Below are positions 7,810 through 16,470 of a stretch of DNA of 28,207 bases, piece by piece. This stretch comes from an uncultured Alistipes sp. (lineage in GTDB: Bacteria; Bacteroidota; Bacteroidia; Bacteroidales; Rikenellaceae): positions 1-28,207 of the forward strand of contig CAMWYI010000004.1 in NCBI GenBank assembly GCA_947178455.1. The letters are read 5' to 3'. The translations under genes and the position numbers were made by a program. Each line of letters begins with the position of its first letter. Within the stretch, counting starts at the first letter, position 1. The notes under the pieces were generated by a model. That model had not been told where the DNA came from, did not search any database, and saw only the letters and a program-made list of their open reading frames with translations.

Positions 7810-8529
7810 TCAGGCAGTCGGAATACCGAACAAGCGTTCCAACCGCTCACTGTGCGCCAATTCGTCCGCAGACAGGGTGCACAACTGCGGCGGGTCGATC
7901 AACATCGCCCGATCGGCGAACGAAAGCACCAAATCCAACTCGTGGGTCGAAAAAAGAATACATTTCCGCTCCTCGTGCGCCAACCGCCGAAGCAACGACA
8001 CCAATTCGCGGCGGCCGGGCAAATCGAGAAACGAAGTCGGCTCGTCAAGCACGATGACGGGCGTATCCTGCGCCAAAGCGCGCGCAATCATCACCCGCTG
8101 GCACTCGCCGTCCGAAATCCGATTCATCGGACGACGGGCGAACGCCCCCATTCCGACCGCCTCCAACGCGCGGGCGACCATGTGCCGGTCTTCGTCCTGC
8201 ATGCGGCCGAACCAGTTGGTGTAAGGAGCACGGCCCAGCGCGACGACATCCTCGCAACGCAGGTTGGCGACCCGCACCCGCTCCGTCGCGACGAACGCCA
8301 CCGTCCGCGCCAGCCGAGCCGGAGTCATCGCCGCCAAATCGCAACCGTCCAACCGCACCGCACCGTCCAACGGGCGTTCCAAGCCGCACACGGTACGCAG
8401 CAACGTACTTTTCCCCGTGCCGTTGCGACCGATGAGAGCCGTCAGTTCACCGGCTGCCAGCGTCGCCGTAACCCCGTCGAGCAATTTCCGCCGACGATAC
8501 CCCACCGACAAATCCACCAGTTCGATCAT
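7810..8529 (-). CDS. ABC importer ATPase, iron-siderophore/cobalamin class (FecE/BtuD-like)
   Basis: I set the start at the ATG at 8529 (MIELVDLSVGY, 239 residues), although the frame is open much further upstream, because this start overlaps the permease stop as ATGA and matches family length. Walker A is GRNGTGKST at 34-42, the signature is ISDGE at 138-142, Walker B is VIVLDEP at 158-164 and the switch His is 196. The usual Q-loop glutamine appears replaced, the equivalent stretch being VATERV at 80-85. The protein energises import of an iron-siderophore, haem or corrinoid through the partner permease at the inner membrane; the substrate cannot be told from sequence alone. It is the last gene of its operon, followed by the terminator at 7752-7786. 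Confidence 0.92.
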   Translation of the reverse strand: MIELVDLSVGYRRRKLLDGVTATLAAGELTALIGRNGTGKSTLLRTVCGLERPLDGAVRLDGCDLAAMTPARLARTVAFVATERVRVANLRCEDVVALGRAPYTNWFGRMQDEDRHMVARALEAVGMGAFARRPMNRISDGECQRVMIARALAQDTPVIVLDEPTSFLDLPGRRELVSLLRRLAHEERKCILFSTHELDLVLSFADRAMLIDPPQLCTLSADELAHSERLERLFGIPTA

Positions 8530-9530
8530 GCCATACTCTTGTTTCGCACGACGACCCACACCACAATCGGAATGCCCAACAGCGCCGTAACCGTATTGAC
8601 GGGCAGAGTCAGCGTTTTCGACACGATGTCGCACACGAGCATCGCCACGCTGCCCGTCAGGGCCGAAGCGGGCAGCAACACGCGGTGGTCGGCCGTTACA
8701 AAAACATTGCGCGCCACATGCGGCACGGCCAGACCGACGAATCCGATCGGGCCGCAAAACGCCGTGACCGTTCCGGCCAGCAACACCGTCGAGAAAAATA
8801 TCCAGAGCCGCGCATGCCGCACGGAAAGCCCCATCGTGCGGGCGTAATTCTCGCCCAGCAACAACAGATTGAGCGGTTTGGTCGTCGCGACGGCCAGCAC
8901 CAACCCCAACCCGACGGCCGGAGCGAGCAACGCCAGCTGTTCGGCTGTCACATCGCCCAACGACCCCATCGTCCAAATGACAAACGATTTCAAAGCCGTT
9001 TCGTCCGAGAGGTATTGCAGAATCTGCACGACGGCCCCCACGCCCGACGAAAACATCATGCCCAAAATCAGAATGACCATGATGTCCTTGATTCGGTTCG
9101 ACAACGCCGCAATCAGCAGCAGAATCGCAGCCGCTCCGACCCATGCCGCGCCCGCCATGCCCAATGCCGAAAAGGCGACCTGCCCCGACGCACCCAACAA
9201 CGGCAGGCCGAGCAGAAAAAGCGCGACGCCCAAACTCGCGCCGGAACTGACGCCCAACACATAAGGCCCTGCCAGCGGATTGCGGAACAGGGTCTGCATT
9301 TGCAACCCGCTCACAGCGAGTGCAGCACCGGCGAGCAACGCGACAAGCGCCTTCAACAGCCGAATGTCAAGAACGATGCGGGCCGTCGTCGGGTCGCAAT
9401 CGCCGCCCATAAGGGCCGCCCCGACATCGCGAACGGAAATGCCGACCGAACCGACCGTCAGGTCGAACAGAAAAAGGCCGACGGTCAGCAGCGCAAGCGA
9501 TGCAAAAAGCCAACAGGTACGCAGTTTCAT
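8526..9530 (-). CDS. ABC importer permease, FecCD/BtuC family
   Basis: A 334-residue, very hydrophobic protein starting at the ATG at 9530 (MKLRTCWLFASLALL). An in-frame start at 9572 would add 14 polar residues and overlap the binding-protein gene, and is less likely. Family hallmarks are present: SGLQMQTLFRNPLAGPYVLGVSSGA near the second and third helices, and GENYARTMGLSV followed by CGPIGFVGLAVPHVAR in the cytoplasmic coupling region. About ten membrane helices are expected. It forms the homodimeric channel that receives substrate from the lipoprotein encoded just upstream and is driven by the ATPase encoded just downstream (four-base overlap, so probably translationally coupled). Confidence 0.94.
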   Translation of the reverse strand: MKLRTCWLFASLALLTVGLFLFDLTVGSVGISVRDVGAALMGGDCDPTTARIVLDIRLLKALVALLAGAALAVSGLQMQTLFRNPLAGPYVLGVSSGASLGVALFLLGLPLLGASGQVAFSALGMAGAAWVGAAAILLLIAALSNRIKDIMVILILGMMFSSGVGAVVQILQYLSDETALKSFVIWTMGSLGDVTAEQLALLAPAVGLGLVLAVATTKPLNLLLLGENYARTMGLSVRHARLWIFFSTVLLAGTVTAFCGPIGFVGLAVPHVARNVFVTADHRVLLPASALTGSVAMLVCDIVSKTLTLPVNTVTALLGIPIVVWVVVRNKSMA

Positions 9531-9534
9531 CACG

Positions 9535-10671
9535 TTATTCGAGCTTGCGATAATAGACGAACGGTTCGTCAACCAGTTCGGGGTGGAATATCTTTATCAA
9601 ATCGCGCAACACGAGGTCGGGATGGACAACGCCCGATTCCCAAAAATCGTTTCCGCCCGAAGGATTCAGCCGCCGGTCGCAGTTCCACACCGCCCCATTT
9701 TGCACGCATGCGACATCAGCGAATTTCGGTACGGCACGCCGCAATTCCGCCAGCGTCGAGCAGGCGCCGGTATTGAGCCACACATCGGCACCGTCCACCA
9801 AAAGGCGGGCTTGTTCGAGGTCGACCGGCAACGAACGGTTCGAAGTATTCGCCCGATAGACGTACTCCCCGCCGGCATCGGCAATCAGACGGGCCATATA
9901 GCTGCCGGTCGATGCCATGAACCACACGTCGTTGTAGGGGGTGTTGAGCATCACGCGCGGGCGCACGGAGGTAGCTTGGGCTGCCTTGTGCTTCAACGCA
10001 TCGTAATGTTCGGGAATCGCCCGAAAAACCGCTTCCGCCGCCGGTCGTTTGCCGACCAGTTCGCCGATAGCCACCAGCCATTCCGCCTTGCCGAGCGGCG
10101 ATTCTTCGAGATACTCGCCGATATAGACGAACGGAATGCCCAGCTCCCGCAGCTTCGGCTCCATTGCACTGGCCCCACCGACCCCATACAGCAACACGAG
10201 GTCGGGAGCAAGCGCGACGAGCCGTTCGTAATTCACGTTTCCGTCATAGCCGACATCGAGCACCTTGTCGCGATTTTCAACGACATACGGATTGGAAATG
10301 AAGTCGATGCCCGACACTCCCACTACGCGGGCCACTTCGCCCAACGCATCGAGCAAAGCCACATGCGAAGAGGACATGCAGACGATTCGGCACGCCTCTC
10401 CCGTCAGCACTTGCCCGTCGAATCCGGCCGGAACTTCATCTCCGCCGCGAAGAATCAGGAGCTTTGTCTCGGAACTCTCACCACCCTGCCACGAGGCCGT
10501 AACACGCAGCAGACGGCTATCGAAGCATTGCGCTCCCAACAGCTCGAATCCCGACGCATAACGCGGCTCATATATTCGTTCGGTAAAGCCGGACAAATCC
10601 GACTGCTGCCGACCGCACGCCGCCAGCAGTACTGCAACTGCCGTCAGAAAAATATACCGAACGCTTTTCAT
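9535..10671 (-). CDS. ABC importer substrate-binding lipoprotein, FecB/BtuF-like (PBP class III)
   Basis: The ATG at 10671 gives 378 residues and a clear lipoprotein signal MKSVRYIFLTAVAVLLAAC with lipobox Leu-Ala-Ala-Cys19. An upstream in-frame start at 10719 is rejected for lack of a signal. The mature part has the pattern of the helical-backbone periplasmic binding proteins: RIVCMSSSHVALLDALG, then DVGYDGNVNYERLVALAPDL and a long linking helix around KAEWLVAIGELVGK. It is anchored to the membrane and delivers an iron-siderophore, haem or corrinoid to the permease encoded four bases downstream. It begins 54 bases after the end of fcl, with no convincing promoter or terminator between, so it could be partly transcribed from the polysaccharide operon. 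No riboswitch fits in the short leader. Confidence 0.9.
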   Translation of the reverse strand: MKSVRYIFLTAVAVLLAACGRQQSDLSGFTERIYEPRYASGFELLGAQCFDSRLLRVTASWQGGESSETKLLILRGGDEVPAGFDGQVLTGEACRIVCMSSSHVALLDALGEVARVVGVSGIDFISNPYVVENRDKVLDVGYDGNVNYERLVALAPDLVLLYGVGGASAMEPKLRELGIPFVYIGEYLEESPLGKAEWLVAIGELVGKRPAAEAVFRAIPEHYDALKHKAAQATSVRPRVMLNTPYNDVWFMASTGSYMARLIADAGGEYVYRANTSNRSLPVDLEQARLLVDGADVWLNTGACSTLAELRRAVPKFADVACVQNGAVWNCDRRLNPSGGNDFWESGVVHPDLVLRDLIKIFHPELVDEPFVYYRKLE

Positions 10672-10725
10672 GATTCGAATGACTCTGCACAGAATCGATA
10701 CAATGCAACAAAACGACACCGATTT

Positions 10726-11667
10726 TTATCGTTCAGCCCGCATGGGATTTTCCAAAAAATCTTTGTATGAAAGACGAATGCCGTCTTCCAATTCGGTCTT
10801 ATAGGTCCAACCGAATGATGCGGCCTTACTTACATCAAGCAATTTGCGCGGCGTGCCATTCGGGCGTGAAGTATCCCACCGTATTTCACCTTCATAACCG
10901 ACAACTTTCGCAACGAGTTCAGTAAGTGACTTGATAGACAACTCTTTTCCCGTTCCGGCATTCACTATCTCGTTTCCCGAATAATTGTTCATCAGAAAAA
11001 CACACAAATTCGCTAAATCGTCGACATAGAGAAACTCCCGCAGCGGACTCCCGTCGCCCCAACAAGTAACAAAAGGCAATCCCTGCACCTTCGCCTCGTG
11101 GAAACGACGAATCAAAGCCGGAAGCACATGACTATGTTCAGGGTGGTAATTATCGTTCGGACCGTAGAGGTTCGTCGGCATAACGCTGATATAGTCCGTG
11201 CCGTACTGCCGATTCAAATACTCGCAATACTTCAAACCGGAGATTTTGGCCAACGCATAGGCTTCATTGGTTTTTTCCAACTCGGAAGTCAACAGACACG
11301 ATTCTTTCATCGGTTGCGGTGCCAGACGCGGATAGATACATGAAGACCCCAAAAATTCCAGTTTCTTGCACCCGTTCTGCCAAGCCGCATGAATGACATT
11401 CATTTCCAGCATCATGTTCTCGTACATAAAATCCGCCAACGCACGCTCATTGGCGATAATCCCCCCGACTTTAGCTGCCGCAAGAAAAACGTATTCGGGT
11501 TTTTCAGTAGCGAAAAACTTTTCAACCGCATCTTGCCGAATCAAATCCAACTCCTTATGCGTACGAGTGATAATCTGCGTATATCCCTGCCGTTGCAGTT
11601 CGCGCACGATTGCAGAACCGACCATGCCACGATGTCCCGCAACATAAATTTTTGCATTTTTTTCCAT
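10726..11667 (-). CDS. fcl: GDP-L-fucose synthase
   Basis: A 313-residue short-chain dehydrogenase that converts GDP-4-keto-6-deoxy-mannose to GDP-L-fucose with NADPH. The nucleotide-binding motif GHRGMVGS (residues 11-18), the LGSSCIYP segment with the catalytic Ser at about 108, and Tyr137-x3-Lys141 are all present. The length matches the family. It directly follows gmd (14 bases) and is the last gene of the polysaccharide operon, so the two enzymes together supply GDP-fucose for the glycosyltransferases encoded upstream. Base composition is intermediate between the AT-rich glycosyltransferase block and the GC-rich flanks. Confidence 0.96.
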   Translation of the reverse strand: MEKNAKIYVAGHRGMVGSAIVRELQRQGYTQIITRTHKELDLIRQDAVEKFFATEKPEYVFLAAAKVGGIIANERALADFMYENMMLEMNVIHAAWQNGCKKLEFLGSSCIYPRLAPQPMKESCLLTSELEKTNEAYALAKISGLKYCEYLNRQYGTDYISVMPTNLYGPNDNYHPEHSHVLPALIRRFHEAKVQGLPFVTCWGDGSPLREFLYVDDLANLCVFLMNNYSGNEIVNAGTGKELSIKSLTELVAKVVGYEGEIRWDTSRPNGTPRKLLDVSKAASFGWTYKTELEDGIRLSYKDFLENPMRAER

Positions 11668-11681
11668 GATACAGGTCTCGG

Positions 11682-12770
11682 TTATTTGACGATACCCTTT
11701 TCAAGGTATGCCGCCAGATTGGTTTTAACATGCTCGCTTTCGCGTTCAACAGCCACTTTCGCCATATCTGCCTCAACCATGATTTTCACTAACTGTTCAA
11801 ACGTCGTTTTCGTGGGATTCCACCCCAATTCGCGTTTGGCTTTCGACGGATCACCCCACAAATTCACGACGTCCGTCGGACGATAGAAATCGGGCGAAAC
11901 TTCGACAAGTACTTTACCCGTCGCTTTGTCGATACCCTTTTCATTTGCTCCCTCGCCCTCGAATTCGAGTTCAATCCCGACACAATGAAACGCCAACTGG
12001 CAGAATTCACGCACCGAATGTTGTTCTCCCGTAGCAATGACAAAATCTTCGGGCTTTTCGTTTTGAAGAATCATCCACATACACTCGACATAATCTTTCG
12101 CATAGCCCCAGTCACGCAACGACGAAAGATTACCGAGATACAATTTATCCTGCTTACCCTGTGCGATGCGAGCTGCCGCCAAAGTGATTTTGCGCGTTAC
12201 AAACGTTTCGCCTCGACGCTCCGATTCGTGATTGAAAAGAATGCCGGAACAACAGAACATGTTGTAAGCCTCACGATATTCTTTGATAATCCAATAGCCG
12301 TACAATTTAGCAACCGCATAGGGACTGTACGGATGGAAAGGGGTTTCTTCATTCTGCGGCACCTGTTCGACTTTCCCGTAGAGTTCGGACGTTGAGGCCT
12401 GATAGATTCGACACGTTTCGGCCAACCCGCATTGACGTACCGCTTCCAAAATACGCAGTACACCAGTCGCGTCGACATCCGCCGTAAATTCCGGCGCATC
12501 GAACGACACCTGCACATGACTTTGCGCCGCAAGATTATAGATTTCATCGGGACGGACCTTACCAATCACCTGAATCAAACTCATCGAATCGCCCAAATCC
12601 GCATAATGCAGATGAAAATGCGAATGCCCCTCCAAATGAGCAACTCGTTCACGAAAATCGACGGACGAACGACGGATTGTTCCATGCACCTCATAACCTT
12701 TTTCCAATAAGAACTCGGCTAGAAACGAACCGTCTTGCCCCGTGATACCGGTAATCAAAGCAGATTTCAT
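11682..12770 (-). CDS. gmd: GDP-mannose 4,6-dehydratase
   Basis: A 362-residue extended SDR enzyme that converts GDP-D-mannose to GDP-4-keto-6-deoxy-mannose. It shows GITGQDGSFL (residues 8-17), the ASTSELYG active-site strand at 125-132 with Thr127 and Glu129, and Tyr151-x3-Lys155. Its product is the substrate of the next enzyme, Fcl. GDP-mannose itself must come from genes outside the window, since no manB/manC homologues are present. It starts eight bases after the stop of the preceding glycosyltransferase. Confidence 0.97.
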   Translation of the reverse strand: MKSALITGITGQDGSFLAEFLLEKGYEVHGTIRRSSVDFRERVAHLEGHSHFHLHYADLGDSMSLIQVIGKVRPDEIYNLAAQSHVQVSFDAPEFTADVDATGVLRILEAVRQCGLAETCRIYQASTSELYGKVEQVPQNEETPFHPYSPYAVAKLYGYWIIKEYREAYNMFCCSGILFNHESERRGETFVTRKITLAAARIAQGKQDKLYLGNLSSLRDWGYAKDYVECMWMILQNEKPEDFVIATGEQHSVREFCQLAFHCVGIELEFEGEGANEKGIDKATGKVLVEVSPDFYRPTDVVNLWGDPSKAKRELGWNPTKTTFEQLVKIMVEADMAKVAVERESEHVKTNLAAYLEKGIVK

Positions 12771-12778
12771 ACTCTTTA

Positions 12779-13591
12779 TTATCTTAAAAATTTTTTATAC
12801 AAAAAAATACGCAATTTATTAGGAATTAACCTAAAACACAATCTAATACCTACATTTCGAATGTATTGCGAAGGTGTTATAAATCCAATTTTTAATAATC
12901 GATACTGAAATCGAATTTCCGATTTTACATAGCGTAAACCTCCACGGCGCCTAAACATATCTGGGGATGTACGAAACCAAAGCAAAGATTGCGGTATATT
13001 ATAAAACTGAGCTCCTTGAGTTAACATACGAACCCATAACCAATAGTCTTCCAGTAAAAAACAATGTTGATACCCACCGACCTTTTCCACTACAGATTTT
13101 CGGAACATTACTACCGGATGATTAATAGGGCATCGACTTTTTGCATAATGATATATATCCACATGATTTTCAGGAACTTTTCGCGTTTGGAGTTTTTCCA
13201 ATGGATAATTCCCAAATTCCGTAACCCATGCACCAACGACATCTACATTCGAATGGTATTCTAAATAAGAAAGTTCTATAGAAAAACGGTTCGGCATAGC
13301 AATATCATCACTATCCATCCGCGCCACAATATCATAAGAGCAATTTTTCAATCCTTCATTCAATGCCACCCCCAGCCCTTGATTAGTAGGTAATACAACC
13401 GTTCTCAAAGGCATTTCTCTCATCGCTTTTTCAATTACATCATCCAATTCCTTTGTTAACGGACCATCTTTTACCAAAACTATTTCGGTAGGTTTTAAAG
13501 TTTGTTCATGCCAAATACTACGAAGAGCCTGTCTCAAAAATACCGGATGTTCTTTATAAAAAACCGAGATTAAAACAGAAAACTGTTGCAT
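12779..13591 (-). CDS. Glycosyltransferase family 2
   Basis: I use the ATG at 13591 (MQQFSVLISVFYKEHP, 270 residues); a GTG twelve bases upstream is possible but less likely. It is a GT-A fold enzyme with the N-terminal nucleotide-sugar binding core, the KDGP segment at 41-44 and a metal-binding DSDD at 93-96. An acceptor-side WVRMLTQGAQF segment follows, with no clear membrane helix. It should add one sugar to the lipid-linked repeat unit on the cytoplasmic face. Donor and linkage cannot be read from the sequence. The position directly before gmd-fcl makes a fucosyl or mannosyl transfer conceivable but unproven. The gene is AT-rich, marking the left limit of the AT-rich block. Confidence 0.88.
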   Translation of the reverse strand: MQQFSVLISVFYKEHPVFLRQALRSIWHEQTLKPTEIVLVKDGPLTKELDDVIEKAMREMPLRTVVLPTNQGLGVALNEGLKNCSYDIVARMDSDDIAMPNRFSIELSYLEYHSNVDVVGAWVTEFGNYPLEKLQTRKVPENHVDIYHYAKSRCPINHPVVMFRKSVVEKVGGYQHCFLLEDYWLWVRMLTQGAQFYNIPQSLLWFRTSPDMFRRRGGLRYVKSEIRFQYRLLKIGFITPSQYIRNVGIRLCFRLIPNKLRIFLYKKFLR

Positions 13592-13638
13592 ATTAAATCC
13601 CACGAATTAGTGTTTTAATTATTAAATAACACAAATTA

Positions 13639-14352
13639 TCATTTACGAAACAATGCTTTTAGACCTCGAATTAAGGAAACAACTTTATTATGACCGACAC
13701 GACCTAAAATATAATATAAAATAATATGAATGTCTTTGTTGAGAGTATACCTCAATCCTTTAGGGATCCATTTCCCATCAAAATGGTGTATGCAATATGT
13801 TTTATCGGATAAATTTATCTTTCCGATATTATAATTCTTAGGCGAAAAATAATAATATGGTTTAACCTCTATATTTTTTTCTTTCTTTATAATAGATTTA
13901 ATCAATAACGGGACAGGTTGCATATCAAAGGTACCATCGGATTTAATAAATGACCGATTTTCATAATACATAAGACATTTTCTTATCCAATCACACCCCT
14001 TTTCTACACCAATAACCGCTGCCTCGATATCTCCACTGACTTCTGTACCTATTATTTCTTTGCTATTTAGAAGTCGGTCAAAAGGTTTCAGAACTTCTAC
14101 ATCCATATCCAAATAAATTCCACCAAAATTATATAAAGCATAAAATCTTATATAATCTGCCGCAAATGCATATTTTTTATTTTCATAACTCTGTTTTAAC
14201 CAAACATTGGAATTAATATCTATTCGATGCGTATCCCACAACATCATTTCATAATCCGGCAAGATCTTCCGCCAAGATTCCAAACATTTGATATTCAAAG
14301 GCGAATACGAATCGCCACTAAGCCAACAAAAATGAATTATTTTAGGTATCAT
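13639..14352 (-). CDS. Glycosyltransferase family 32 (DXD sugar-binding region)
   Basis: A 237-residue protein starting MIPKIIHFCWLSGD, the characteristic opening of GT32/OCH1-like bacterial transferases. It contains AFAADYIRFYALYNFGGIYLDMD at 62-84 with the metal-binding DxD at Asp82 and Asp84, and a conserved His pair near CIHHFDGKW. Such enzymes transfer sugars during capsule and O-antigen repeat-unit assembly; the sugar is unknown. Its start overlaps the stop of the upstream GT2 gene as ATGA, so the two are probably translationally coupled. A 47-base AT-rich gap with no recognisable signal follows before the next gene. Composition is strongly AT-rich. Confidence 0.88.
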   Translation of the reverse strand: MIPKIIHFCWLSGDSYSPLNIKCLESWRKILPDYEMMLWDTHRIDINSNVWLKQSYENKKYAFAADYIRFYALYNFGGIYLDMDVEVLKPFDRLLNSKEIIGTEVSGDIEAAVIGVEKGCDWIRKCLMYYENRSFIKSDGTFDMQPVPLLIKSIIKKEKNIEVKPYYYFSPKNYNIGKINLSDKTYCIHHFDGKWIPKGLRYTLNKDIHIILYYILGRVGHNKVVSLIRGLKALFRK

Positions 14353-15212
14353 AAATATTTCCCAATTTTTAGATATTGAAAATCTCTATTTTTACACGAC
14401 ATTATCAATAATTTCAAATACGATATCAACGCAATAATCCAAATACCATTAGCATTTCTTTTCCTAAAATATAGCATTCTGCTCATCAATAAATGTTTAG
14501 TCTTAAACAAGCTGGAAGAAGAAGATTTGCTTAATAAATGCAATATGGAAATCTGAGGAAGTACCCAAAAAGAAAAACCATGCTGTCGTATCCTATAACA
14601 CAAGTCCGTTTCTTCGAAATACAAAAAATAATCTTCATCAAATCCGCTAACTTGCTTGACAACATTTTTTCTTAAATACATGCAAACTCCTAAAATATGC
14701 GGAACTTCCTGGGGTATAGTAAAATTCACCGCAAGACCCAAAGTATGCGACAAACGATATTTTGATGGGAGTATATGAGACATGCCCAAAGCATTTAACA
14801 AAAAATACTTAATCGTGGGAAAATTTCCATAAGTTGCTTGTTTGCTACCATCTTCAAATAGAATTTCTGGGGTTACTCCACCACAAGATAAATCATTATC
14901 CATAAACTTCTCCATAACCGAAATTATGTCTTTTTGGACAATAGTGTCTGAATTGAGTAATAATAAATATTCATATCGGGAAACAGAAATTCCTTGATTA
15001 TTCGCATATCCAAACCCTTTATTTTCTGTGTTTTTAATACATCTGACTTCCGGAAAATTTTTTTCCAACATCTGGATAGACCCATCCGTCGAAGCATTAT
15101 CTATAACAATAATCTCCCACACGGATTCTGTCTGGGTAGCATATATCGAATTTATACAATTGAACAACAAGTCTTTAGTGTTGTAATTCACTATAATTAT
15201 CGATGTCCCCAC
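14349..15212 (-). CDS. Glycosyltransferase family 2, rhamnosyltransferase (WbbL)-like
   Basis: A 287-residue GT2 enzyme beginning at a GTG (15212; GTSIIIVNYNTKDLL), the only plausible start; no in-frame ATG lies nearby. It has IDNASTDGS at 38-46, KGFGYANNQG, an NSD metal-binding motif at 87-89, and the FDEDYFLYFEETDLCYR acceptor motif common in WbbL-type rhamnosyltransferases. As the operon makes dTDP-rhamnose, transfer of rhamnose to the repeat unit is a reasonable inference. The start lies 38 bases inside the end of the polymerase gene, and the end overlaps the GT32 start by four bases, giving tight coupling. The C-terminal region is basic and amphipathic and may touch the membrane. Confidence 0.88.
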   Translation of the reverse strand: MGTSIIIVNYNTKDLLFNCINSIYATQTESVWEIIVIDNASTDGSIQMLEKNFPEVRCIKNTENKGFGYANNQGISVSRYEYLLLLNSDTIVQKDIISVMEKFMDNDLSCGGVTPEILFEDGSKQATYGNFPTIKYFLLNALGMSHILPSKYRLSHTLGLAVNFTIPQEVPHILGVCMYLRKNVVKQVSGFDEDYFLYFEETDLCYRIRQHGFSFWVLPQISILHLLSKSSSSSLFKTKHLLMSRMLYFRKRNANGIWIIALISYLKLLIMSCKNRDFQYLKIGKYL

Positions 15213-16470
15213 GTTTCGTAATATATAAAACTAAAATTATCAGAATCAACACAATGGGCATCGTTATCAAAAACGAATCCACAGATGCAATACATAACAC
15301 CGGGTCCACTTCGGCCGACAATAAACAAATATACATATAGACCCAAGCAATCTTTATCCAAACAGAATCTTTTTCGGGCATATGATATAATCGATTATAC
15401 ACTTTTCCCAATAGGCCACCTATGCATGCAGAAAACAATAGGCTGAAATATGGTCCCATGTAATATAGCCCAAAAACATTATGCCGTGCATTACATCCCA
15501 TTACAAGATCCGATTGACTGAGAGCGGAAAAAAGGTACCGGCCCAACGGATCCGGTAAATTATCCCATGAAACCAAACGGAATGCCCCTAAAAAATCAGC
15601 GAACAAAGCCGTAAACCAATTCCCCTCCGGTGCTACAGCATAGATTGTATCATTGGGATATGACTGCCAATAAACATCACCATAAAACACCACCCTTTCC
15701 AAAAGCAACTGACAAGCAAGACTTACAGAATCATATTTGATATACAATCCTAATATTGTCACAGACATCACTCCAACGAACAAGTATTTTGTATTCAAAG
15801 AAAGTGATTTAATTTTATGATTAACAATCAAATAACATATATAATATGAAACGATAGTCAATACACCTGATTTTGAACCGGATAGTATCACAAAAAGCAA
15901 TACACACGCAAAATATAAAATAATATACTTCTTTATAAATCTATAATTTTTATTCCAGAAATAAAAAGATAAATAAACTGCAATAAATCGTAATACCGTT
16001 ATAAATCTGTTAATAAGGCCAAAGCCGCTTCCGCCAATAAAAGTTTCCAATCGAGATTCCTTTAATAAAGGGATCCCTTCCACTTCATATACAACGAATT
16101 GAAGCAAACAATCCAAACATGCTATCAACACATATACTCCCAATAAACTTCTGTCATTATCAGTGGAAATTATGATTTTCGTTTTTTGTAACTTTTTTTT
16201 ACGAGCATAAAAACAAAAAGAAAGAATGTACGAAGTTTGTGTTAATATATAACTAAAAAAATAAAATGATTTTATTAAATCACACCAAAATAGAAAACTG
16301 ACGGTGGCAAACCCGATTGCAGATCCCAATAATGTAATAAATAGAGGATCTAAAATATTTAAGACATACTTCCTGAAAATGAAATAATATATGCAAACAC
16401 TAAATAATAAATTCAATATATATAATTCCAAATGATCGCTTAACACCAATAAGAACTCATAGTTGTTCAT
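15175..16470 (-). CDS. wzy: O-antigen/capsule repeat-unit polymerase (Wzy-like)
   Basis: A 431-residue integral membrane protein with roughly ten to twelve hydrophobic segments and a large extracytoplasmic loop in the second half (from about RVVFYGDVYWQSYPNDTIY to CNARHNVFGLYYMG). It is the only gene in the operon with the profile of a Wzy polymerase: many helices, poor conservation, and a place among the glycosyltransferases. Wzy joins flipped lipid-linked repeat units into long chains at the periplasmic face. LSGSKSGVLT in the middle resembles a segment in other oligosaccharide repeat-unit polymerases. Assignment rests on topology and context more than motif. Its start overlaps the preceding GT2 gene by 14 bases. 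Strongly AT-rich. Confidence 0.8.
   Translation of the reverse strand: MNNYEFLLVLSDHLELYILNLLFSVCIYYFIFRKYVLNILDPLFITLLGSAIGFATVSFLFWCDLIKSFYFFSYILTQTSYILSFCFYARKKKLQKTKIIISTDNDRSLLGVYVLIACLDCLLQFVVYEVEGIPLLKESRLETFIGGSGFGLINRFITVLRFIAVYLSFYFWNKNYRFIKKYIILYFACVLLFVILSGSKSGVLTIVSYYICYLIVNHKIKSLSLNTKYLFVGVMSVTILGLYIKYDSVSLACQLLLERVVFYGDVYWQSYPNDTIYAVAPEGNWFTALFADFLGAFRLVSWDNLPDPLGRYLFSALSQSDLVMGCNARHNVFGLYYMGPYFSLLFSACIGGLLGKVYNRLYHMPEKDSVWIKIAWVYMYICLLSAEVDPVLCIASVDSFLITMPIVLILIILVLYITKRGDIDNYSELQH

Noticed and set aside
8530..9144. N-terminal extension of the importer ATPase making a 444-residue protein
   Set aside because: The extension overlaps the permease gene in another frame and has no ABC-family resemblance; the ATG at 8529 gives the normal length.
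10672..10725. Possible cobalamin riboswitch or terminator before the importer operon
   Set aside because: The gap is far too short for a riboswitch and shows only weak 4-5 bp stems without a T-run.
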